Shown here: piece after piece, positions 57,929-64,000 of the stretch
Position numbering within the stretch: position 1 is the first letter of the stretch
Layout of the letters: the number at the start of each line of letters is the position of its first letter
Assembly (NCBI GenBank): GCA_963169855.1
Contig: CAUJCN010000002.1
Coordinates: 62,001 to 126,000 of the forward strand
Direction of reading: 5' to 3'
DNA length: 64,000 nucleotides
Source: Patescibacteria group bacterium
GTDB taxonomy: Bacteria > Patescibacteria > Dojkabacteria > J137
Program-made: the position numbers and the translations under genes
Notes under the pieces: model-generated
The model's input: only the letters and a program-made list of their open reading frames with translations
Database searches by the model: none
Told to the model about the DNA's origin: nothing

Positions 57929-59056
57929 ATGAATAAGTTGAAAGAAGATGTAATCGGACTCTTGAACATGGGACTCAACCCTACAGTGGTGGGTTTCCAA
58001 GATGATGGGCTTTTTTACCTGTTCGACTCCCTTTTGAAAGGTAAACTGAGTTCTAATGGATACGATCCTACATTTACATTCACTCATGTAACTTTAGATT
58101 CAGGGTCAAAAATCACTAGTGAAAATTTAGAATTAGAAATAAATCGTGGATTAGAGTCTGATCCGTTTCCTGGGAACACTATTTACGAAACAATAGCTAA
58201 TCAAATTGAAGTTGTTTGTGTAATGGATAATATTGCTGATTTGCAAAGTATCGAGACAATTATAGAAGTTTGCGATAATTTGATAAAGAAGTACCGAGAG
58301 AAACTTAGATTTGTTTATATAGTAGAAGACCCTAGCCTGTTGAGTAAGCTAAAAAACAAAATTTTCGCTCAATCTAGCTTCTTCGATGCAGTTGTATATC
58401 AAAAAATTGGAGTAAATTGGGATGAAGAAAGTTTATACGAATTTTTAAAACCTCAGTTTAAGAAAGAATTGACTGCTGATCAGCTAAATCTATTAAAAGA
58501 GATTTCTGGAAATCATTTTGGAACTTACAAACGCTTATACAAAGATTGGGTTTTGAACCTAGAAACAACACAACGATACGTAGAGTTGTTGATTGAGAAT
58601 TTTGATCCAGCAACGCTAAATACCTTCAGGAAAGTAATTAGAAATGAGCAATTGAATTCTGATGAGGAGAAAATTGCTTCTGATTATTCTAAAGTAAATT
58701 TACTTAAAGGAAATAAGATTACTATTCCAATTTTAGAATCTGCAATTAAAAATTCAAAAGTTCCTAACAAAATTTTTATAGATACGACTGATAAACTTTC
58801 TGGATTAGATTTAAATCTACTTTCCAAAACTGAGAGAGACATTACGGAAGCGTTAATGAAAACTAATGAAATTATTTCGAAAGAAGAAATGGGAAATGTA
58901 ATTTGGAAAGATCGCGCAGGAGAAATGTTCTCTGTTTGGGCTGTAGATCAAAGAATATCGCGACTAAGAAGGAAGTTTATGGATCTTGGTTTAGAATATG
59001 ATATTCAAACAGTTTATGGGAAAGGGTTTAAATTGGTAAAATTTGGAAATAACTAA
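57929..59056 (+). CDS. OmpR-type winged-helix regulator with degenerate P-loop domain
   Basis: The 375-residue protein ends with a clear OmpR/PhoB-type winged helix (about 295-375): 'SKTERDITEALMKTNEIISK', 'NVIWKDRAGEMFSVWAVDQR' and the wing 'QTVYGKGFKLVKF'. The N-terminal part resembles a STAND/AAA-like ATPase start, but the expected P-loop is 'VVGFQDDGLFYLFDSLL' (20-36) and lacks GxGKT, so nucleotide binding is probably lost. There is no receiver domain or phosphorylated Asp. It diverges from the SLOG operon with a palindrome between them. TGC-TAAAAT ends 6 bases before the ATG, so its mRNA is likely leaderless. Confidence 0.7.
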   Translation: MNKLKEDVIGLLNMGLNPTVVGFQDDGLFYLFDSLLKGKLSSNGYDPTFTFTHVTLDSGSKITSENLELEINRGLESDPFPGNTIYETIANQIEVVCVMDNIADLQSIETIIEVCDNLIKKYREKLRFVYIVEDPSLLSKLKNKIFAQSSFFDAVVYQKIGVNWDEESLYEFLKPQFKKELTADQLNLLKEISGNHFGTYKRLYKDWVLNLETTQRYVELLIENFDPATLNTFRKVIRNEQLNSDEEKIASDYSKVNLLKGNKITIPILESAIKNSKVPNKIFIDTTDKLSGLDLNLLSKTERDITEALMKTNEIISKEEMGNVIWKDRAGEMFSVWAVDQRISRLRRKFMDLGLEYDIQTVYGKGFKLVKFGNN

Positions 59057-59057
59057 A

Positions 59058-60824
59058 CTACATTCTCTCCACTTGAAGCTTGTATGCTTCGGCATAAATT
59101 CCATTCTTCTTCATCAGATCATCGTGTGTTCCTTCTTCTGCAATTTCACCGTCAGACATTACGATAATCCTGTCCGCATTTTTAACTGTAGAAAACCTGT
59201 GAGAGATTATCACAACAGTTTTATCTTTAAAGAATTCATAAATATTGTTAAAGATTTTGAATTCTGATTTAGCGTCAATCGCAGATGTTGGTTCGTCGAA
59301 AATTAAAAGGGGAGCATCTTTGTAAAAGAAACGAGCAAGTGCAAGTTTTTGACTCTGACCTCCAGACAATCTTATCCCTCCTTTAAATCTTTCGGATGGA
59401 ATTGTTTCGTATTGATTTGGTAACGCTTCAATGAATTCTGTTGCATCAGCTAATTCCACAGCCGCACGAACTTTCTCCATGGAAATTTTTTCATCTTGAT
59501 CTAGTGCAATATTTTGTTTTATAGAAACTGATTCATAATTAAAGAAATCTTGAAAGATTACACCCATGTTTTCGAAATGATCTGCATAGCTTATCTCATT
59601 TAAATTAACGCCATTTACAAGAATCTCGCCTTTCTCGACATCGTAAAGTTTAGAAAGGAGTTTGATCAGGGTCGTTTTCCCAGCTCCGTTTTCTCCTACA
59701 ATCGCAATCTTCTCACCCTGCTCTATTTTGAGGTTTAAATTCTTAATAACTTCTTTTTCCGAGCGAGCGTAATTAAAACTTAAATTATTAATTTCTATTT
59801 CTGGTGCTCTTCCCGTTACAAATGTTCTAAAGTTTTTCTCCTGAGGTTTAAGCTCCAAGAATTTCCTAAATTCATTTATATCAATTGAGAATTGTGAAAG
59901 AAAACTCATCTCATCGGCAAGTGCAGAAACAGCAGTATTAAATCTAGTTAAACTTGCAAAACGAAAAGTCATTGTACCCAAAGAAATAAAATTCTCGATG
60001 TAAGCTATGACCGTTGAAACATATCCGAAGAAGTACACTATTTGCATTGGAAGGCCTGAAAGAAATTCAGCAATTTCCCAGCTTCTTACAATTCTTAAAT
60101 ACCCATCAAGATATTTTATTCTGAACGATTTAAAGAGACCATCAAAGAAATTGAACGAATCGTTAATTTTAATATCCTTTAAATAAAGTGACTCAGATAG
60201 ATACGTTTTAGTTGTCCAAGCTCGTCTTTCTTCTTCGGTCCATTTTCTTCTGAATTCGAAATCTTTTCTTATAAATCGTCTGATAGAAAAGTAATATAAA
60301 AGCGAACCAAGAATGTACGCCAATATATAGAAAGGAAGAAAGGCAACAATTATCAAAAGATCTGCTACAAGTCCAGTAAAGATAGAAATTACATGAACAA
60401 CACTTCTGAAAAGGTCTAAAGATTTTCTTACACTTTCAGAAGCACGCATCATTAGATTGTTAATTTCAGGGTTTTCTAGTTGTTCTAAAGTTAAATCTGC
60501 GGCCTTTTGGTAAATTCGTTCTGTACCAAAAAATCTTATATTCTGAGAAAGGTAAGTAGAAGAATAGGCGTTAATATGAATGGATATTCTTTCTGAAACT
60601 ATGATTCCAAATAGAATAAGAATATTTGTAATCACCAAAGAAATTTTCTGTTCTTTTGTAACATCTCCTAACAAAAGAATATCGATAATTCTTGCACCCT
60701 GAAGTGTTAGAGCAATTGGAACAATTTTTCTAAAGACAGAAGTAAGTATGAACAAAAAGGTTCTCGATTTCGAAATTCCAAATACAAAACTTATAGACCA
60801 AAGTGCGTTAGAGAAAATGTTCAT
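59058..60824 (-). CDS. ABC exporter-type half-transporter
   Basis: The 588-residue protein has a six-helix exporter domain and a C-terminal ATPase with Walker A GENGAGKTT (about 380), Q-loop 'GVIFQDFFNYES', signature 'RLSGGQSQKLALARFF', Walker B LLIFDEPTSAID and H-loop VIISHRFS. All are canonical, unlike the split pair at 14-18 kb, so it should work as a homodimer. The membrane part is divergent and the substrate is unknown. Its stop is one base from that of the convergent regulator gene. Confidence 0.9.
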   Translation of the reverse strand: MNIFSNALWSISFVFGISKSRTFLFILTSVFRKIVPIALTLQGARIIDILLLGDVTKEQKISLVITNILILFGIIVSERISIHINAYSSTYLSQNIRFFGTERIYQKAADLTLEQLENPEINNLMMRASESVRKSLDLFRSVVHVISIFTGLVADLLIIVAFLPFYILAYILGSLLYYFSIRRFIRKDFEFRRKWTEEERRAWTTKTYLSESLYLKDIKINDSFNFFDGLFKSFRIKYLDGYLRIVRSWEIAEFLSGLPMQIVYFFGYVSTVIAYIENFISLGTMTFRFASLTRFNTAVSALADEMSFLSQFSIDINEFRKFLELKPQEKNFRTFVTGRAPEIEINNLSFNYARSEKEVIKNLNLKIEQGEKIAIVGENGAGKTTLIKLLSKLYDVEKGEILVNGVNLNEISYADHFENMGVIFQDFFNYESVSIKQNIALDQDEKISMEKVRAAVELADATEFIEALPNQYETIPSERFKGGIRLSGGQSQKLALARFFYKDAPLLIFDEPTSAIDAKSEFKIFNNIYEFFKDKTVVIISHRFSTVKNADRIIVMSDGEIAEEGTHDDLMKKNGIYAEAYKLQVERM

Positions 60825-60861
60825 TAAGTAATAATAAACTAAAGAATTTGAGATTTAAAGA

Positions 60862-61622
60862 CTAGAATATTAATCTCCAGGGAACAAATTTTACAAAGAA
60901 TGTGATTGCAATCCAATAAGGTAAGCCAGGAATGACAACTGCCTTGTTACGCCTAAAACCCTTGTAACCTCTTTTCGCTACAAATTCTGTTGAGTAACTA
61001 ATTGCTTTGTAGAAAGTTGAAAGTTTGTAACCAGTATTCGCACGACTAAAGAATTGTGTTCTAGTAACTGGTGGACAAAGAACTGTTACGCCAACCCCAC
61101 GTTTGCGTAATTCACCTCTCAAACCTAGAGAAAAGTTATAAATGTATGTTTTAACTGAGGAGTAAATATTTAATGTTGAGCTTGGTATAAACGCTACTAC
61201 AGAAGATACGTTCATAATTTGCCCAGAATTTCTTTGCAGATTAGGAATAAAAAGGTTCACAATTTTTGTAAGATTCATCACATGGACTGTAATGACTTCA
61301 TTTATCTGTTCTTGAGTAGTATCTGCGACATCTTCGTCTAAACCTTCACCAGCGTTATTTACTAAAAAGCCGATTTCAAGATTATTATTGGTTACAAATT
61401 CGTACAATCTTTGTGGTGCATCAGATTCAGAAATATCTAATTTCAAAGTTCTAATATCCAAATCCTGTCGTCCAGATTCATTTCTAATTTCATCGGGGTA
61501 AAGCTTCCAATTTAGCTTCGTTTCTTCCAACAATAATTAGATTTACTCCATCCTTAGCAAAATGCCTTGCGAGATCCAATCCCTGAAGTGCTACCTGTAA
61601 TTAGTGCATATGAATTTGTCAT
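60862..61622 (-). pseudogene. Short-chain dehydrogenase gene with N-terminal frame disruption
   Basis: An ATG at 61622 opens 'MTNSYALITGSTSGIG', the SDR dinucleotide motif TGxxxGIG, but the frame soon stops. The rest continues in another frame: 'DLARHFAKDGVNLIIVGRNE', 'GFLVNNAGEGLDE', 'NVSSVVAFIPSS' and the catalytic 'YSSVK', to a full C-terminus with a hydrophobic end. About 5 bases are missing, or one extra is present, near 61573-61579, right after the GIG motif. The protein would be about 253 residues. All catalytic residues survive, so the break is recent, or an assembly error. Confidence 0.75.
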
Positions 61623-61687
61623 ACTACAATATACCATCTTGGAATTAGTTAATTAATATGAGATACTTCAGTAGTTAAAACTGATAC

Positions 61688-63016
61688 ATGAATTTTACTA
61701 AAACCATGGAATTCGAAGGCGTTGCAATGAAACCTGTTGTTCAACCACAGCTTTTAGCAGGACAGACTCAAGAAGCTTTTTTTCGATACCCAGATACTAT
61801 TGTGACTTTGCCATACGGTAGAAACCAGGCTGGCGAAATCGTACTAGGAAATTTCTCTTTTGAAGAAGCAGACACAACTAATAAGAAAACATCCCAACCA
61901 TTTCCTAAATACATTCAAAATTCAACTGCATTCAACTTTCCAGAACAAACAGAGATTACCCAAGGAATGACTTTCAAAGATTTCTTCCATTCAGTTATAG
62001 TAGGAGAAGAAACAGATATTCGAAAAATTACTGCAGTTACTGAACTCATGATTTCTCAATACCCTAAAATTTTCGAAAGAATTTTCAACCCTGAAGTTAT
62101 CAAATCTGTAAGAAACAAGTACTATTCAGTAATGATAAATACATTGAAAAAATATTCAGCAGATCCAAAGGTTTCGCAGCAAATGCAAGACTACATTCAA
62201 ATATTCGAACACAACGGGCTAGAAGGATTAACAACATCAATGTCACAAATCGCTAGTATGTCAGGTAAATATGCAGATAAAATCCATGAAGATCCATGGA
62301 TGAAAACCGATGAATACGGAGTATACACTGGTGGGCAAGAGGTTCTATCTTTCACACATACAGGAGATCTTGTTAAAAATGATATTCCTGATTTAAGAAA
62401 TGTAAAAATTGCGCTGAATTTCGAATATGTTCCGGCTGCACAGAGTTTACAAGTGATTCTAACTGGAGGAGGATTGCAAAGATTTAATGATCCATCAAGA
62501 CACGCAAAAATTTTTAAAGGAAAAGATGGATTAATTGATGAACCCCTAAAAGATAGAGTAATGAATTTCTATAATTACTTAACTTCAGCATTGATGTTTG
62601 TTTATCAAGGCGCTGGTGTAGATCAGGATGATATTATCCAAGTTGCCAATAATGCGTGTACAGTTATTATGGAAGTTATTCAGGAAACAGGGAAATCATT
62701 AATTCCCGAAAATTTCCCTGTTTTAGAACAAAAGAATCTACGTGAGATTTCTAAATTTATTCAAAACTTTTTCCCTTTGGATTTTAAACCTAACCCAGAA
62801 ATCACAACTGTAACTACTTCCATCATGTTTCCTAAGATTGTAGGTACAGTTGCAGAAAATGCAACAAATACAGCAGACGAGGTACTAGAACCAGTTGCGT
62901 TAAACATGAGCTTGGAAGATCTTCTTGTGTTGATTCAACAAGGACTTATTCAAGACCAAAGATTAATAGCTGCAACTGGAACTTTTATTGCAAAAGAAAT
63001 TTTCAACTTAAACTGA
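61688..63016 (+). CDS. Unrecognised 442-residue soluble protein
   Basis: A soluble protein starting MNFTKTMEFEGVAMKPVVQP. It is mixed in the first 120 residues, helical in the middle ('YYSVMINTLKKYSADPKVSQ'), has a beta-rich part ('NVKIALNFEYVPAAQSLQVI') and a helical end. No signal, membrane helix or known motif is seen, and no family is recognised. An alternative start is M14, before KPVVQP. It stands between the broken SDR and mscL, monocistronic, with its stop 3 bases from that of mscL. Confidence 0.6.
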   Translation: MNFTKTMEFEGVAMKPVVQPQLLAGQTQEAFFRYPDTIVTLPYGRNQAGEIVLGNFSFEEADTTNKKTSQPFPKYIQNSTAFNFPEQTEITQGMTFKDFFHSVIVGEETDIRKITAVTELMISQYPKIFERIFNPEVIKSVRNKYYSVMINTLKKYSADPKVSQQMQDYIQIFEHNGLEGLTTSMSQIASMSGKYADKIHEDPWMKTDEYGVYTGGQEVLSFTHTGDLVKNDIPDLRNVKIALNFEYVPAAQSLQVILTGGGLQRFNDPSRHAKIFKGKDGLIDEPLKDRVMNFYNYLTSALMFVYQGAGVDQDDIIQVANNACTVIMEVIQETGKSLIPENFPVLEQKNLREISKFIQNFFPLDFKPNPEITTVTTSIMFPKIVGTVAENATNTADEVLEPVALNMSLEDLLVLIQQGLIQDQRLIAATGTFIAKEIFNLN

Positions 63017-63019
63017 TAA

Positions 63020-63466
63020 TTATTTCTTTAAAGAATCTCTAATTTGTTTTAGAACTTTTAATTCCTCTGAATCTGGAACAACAGTTTCTTTAATTTTTTC
63101 GTCTTCTTTGATTTCTTCTTTCTTTTGCTCTCTTTTAACTCGATTGATTACTTTGACAAACAGGAAAACTGATGCTGCAATTATTAAAAAGTTGAAAGTA
63201 ATTTGAAGAAAGTTTCCATATCTAACTGATACTTCAGGCATTAACTTCTCACCCTCCGTGTATGCTTCCCTAATTACTACTTTCAAATCAGTAAAGTTTA
63301 CATTACCAATCAAAACCCCAACTGGAGGCATGATAATATCTTCAACAATTGAAGTTACTATTCTTCCAAACGCAGTTCCTAAAATAACTCCAACTGCTAA
63401 ATCGATTACGTTTCCTCTAGATATAAATTCTTTGAATTCTTGGATTAGTGATTTATTTTCTGCCAT
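63020..63466 (-). CDS. mscL: Large-conductance mechanosensitive channel MscL
   Basis: A 148-residue MscL with the amphipathic N-terminus ('QEFKEFISRGNVIDLAVGVI'), pore helix TM1 ('LGTAFGRIVTSIVEDIIMPP'), a periplasmic loop and TM2 ('NFLQITFNFLIIAASVFLFV'), and a charged C-terminal bundle ending 'LKQIRDSLKK'. The pentamer opens under membrane tension and releases solutes in osmotic down-shock. The length is normal. A palindromic repeat lies upstream, near the dnaK end. Confidence 0.95.
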   Translation of the reverse strand: MAENKSLIQEFKEFISRGNVIDLAVGVILGTAFGRIVTSIVEDIIMPPVGVLIGNVNFTDLKVVIREAYTEGEKLMPEVSVRYGNFLQITFNFLIIAASVFLFVKVINRVKREQKKEEIKEDEKIKETVVPDSEELKVLKQIRDSLKK

Positions 63467-63548
63467 AACTGTATAAAAGTTTCAAAATTTAAAGCTAAAA
63501 GATTAAAAATAATCTGACTAAATTTTATCACAACGTTTAATCTAAAGC

Positions 63549-63573
63549 AGATCCCGCATCAAGTGCGGGATCT
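63549..63573. repeat. Palindromic repeat between dnaK and mscL
   Basis: AGATCCCGCA-TCAAG-TGCGGGATCT, 25 bases, the exact reverse complement of the element at 37114-37138. It lies between two minus-strand genes. Confidence 0.85.
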
Positions 63574-63594
63574 AATAATCAAGTTGTTGTAACC

Positions 63595-64000
63595 TTAGTT
63601 GTTGTCTTTTTCTGGATCGATAACCTCGCTTGGTTCAGCTGGTTCATCGTTTGTTGGAGTTGGAACTCCAGATCCATCATTTGGTTGTGCTTCTGGTTGA
63701 GAATTGCTTTGATATAAAGTTGCATCTACGCCTTGCAAAGCTTCCATTAATTCCTTAGTAGCATTTTCTAAATTAGCCAATTCTGCGCTATTAGAATCTT
63801 TTACAGTCTTAAGTTCAGTTTTTGTTTTTTCAACACTTTCCTCAAGCTTCATCTTATCCTCTTCCTTCACCTTGTCTTTATTTTCAGATAAAAGTTTTTC
63901 TGTTTGATAAATTACAGTTTCAGCTTCGTTTATAGCTTTTAATCTTGCGAGTTCTAACTGATCCTTTTGTGCATTCTCAGCAGCTTCTTTTACGAATTTA
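63595..64000 (-). CDS. dnaK: DnaK chaperone, C-terminal end only
   Basis: The frame enters from the right edge, so only the last 134 codons are seen. 'FVKEAAENAQKDQLELARLK' and 'INEAETVIYQTEKLLSENKD' match the helical lid of DnaK, followed by 'KMKLEESVEKTKTELKTVKD' and 'ATKELMEALQGVDATLYQ'. The disordered tail is Pro/Asp/Glu-rich and ends 'SEVIDPEKDNN', comparable to the usual 'EEVIDADFEEV'. DnaK is the Hsp70 chaperone. The N-terminal ATPase domain lies outside the window. Confidence 0.9.
   Translation of the reverse strand, partial: KFVKEAAENAQKDQLELARLKAINEAETVIYQTEKLLSENKDKVKEEDKMKLEESVEKTKTELKTVKDSNSAELANLENATKELMEALQGVDATLYQSNSQPEAQPNDGSGVPTPTNDEPAEPSEVIDPEKDNN

Noticed and set aside
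13541..61622. Alternative genetic code (TGA or TAG recoded) to explain broken genes
   Set aside because: All three stops are used normally at gene ends, including overlapping ATGA joins, and the breaks are frame changes, not in-frame stops.
14354..63573. CRISPR array from the scattered short repeats
   Set aside because: The repeats are palindromes of different families at large, uneven distances, with no regular spacers and no cas genes.

Overview
This AT-rich window has the marks of a reduced bacterial genome of the Patescibacteria/CPR type. Genes are densely packed and often overlap by 1-4 bases. Many short proteins have no recognisable family. There is a VirB4-type ATPase cassette of the kind often seen in these lineages, a very large membrane-anchored surface protein, cut-down housekeeping enzymes such as a leucyl-tRNA synthetase without its editing domain, and no central metabolism. 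TGA works as a stop codon throughout, so the code is the standard bacterial one. The exact phylum cannot be fixed because no rRNA or ribosomal protein gene is present.

Layout. 1-2.5 kb: a minus-strand operon (2H phosphoesterase, VOC protein, GNAT acetyltransferase, unknown protein cut by the edge). 2.55-5.2 kb: a T-box leader, leuS, a small gene, a possible structured RNA with a terminator, and tRNA-Glu. 5.3-8.4 kb: rsmE, an apparently circularly permuted DsbA-like protein, a putative metalloprotein and a TspO-like membrane protein. 8.5-13.4 kb: the giant surface protein. 13.5-18.3 kb: a frameshifted DUF1653 gene, a DUF1801 gene, a heterodimeric ABC exporter and a decayed ORF. 18.3-24.5 kb: small membrane and stress genes, tRNA-Gly, Hsp20, a CobW GTPase, prmC and an S30AE-like gene. 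24.6-28.4 kb: the VirB4-type cassette. 28.4-34.7 kb: tgt, pheS, a frameshifted unknown gene, efp, an epmA-like gene and a methyltransferase. 34.7-48.4 kb: GH18 protein, rmuC, miaA, MgtC-like, RNHCP, secreted hydrolase, RNase H, pth, rlmI-like, C39-like protein and uvrA. 48.6-51.8 kb: an accessory patch with a truncated CBASS Cap15-like effector, a possible recombinase remnant, a CIRCE-controlled Hsp20 gene with a long structured leader, tRNA-Ser and a GIY-YIG gene. 51.9-64 kb: VOC protein, hydrolase, glycosyltransferase, an unfamiliar two-gene SLOG operon facing a winged-helix regulator, an ABC exporter, a broken SDR gene, mscL and the 3' end of dnaK.

The most interesting signals are: (i) the SLOG-domain operon with its divergent regulator and a shared palindrome; (ii) a T-box in front of an editing-deficient LeuRS with altered catalytic motifs; (iii) the DsbA-like protein whose two halves are in swapped order; (iv) the roughly 340-base hairpin-rich leader under a CIRCE-like operator; (v) short palindromic repeats, two of them read through in frame inside genes; (vi) convergent gene pairs whose stop codons interlock with an identical 4-base overlap six times; and (vii) -10 boxes a few bases from start codons, suggesting leaderless mRNAs. 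Three genes (DUF1653, the 31.2-32.0 kb gene and the SDR) are broken by small indels. These could be young pseudogenes or assembly errors, and read mapping would decide.
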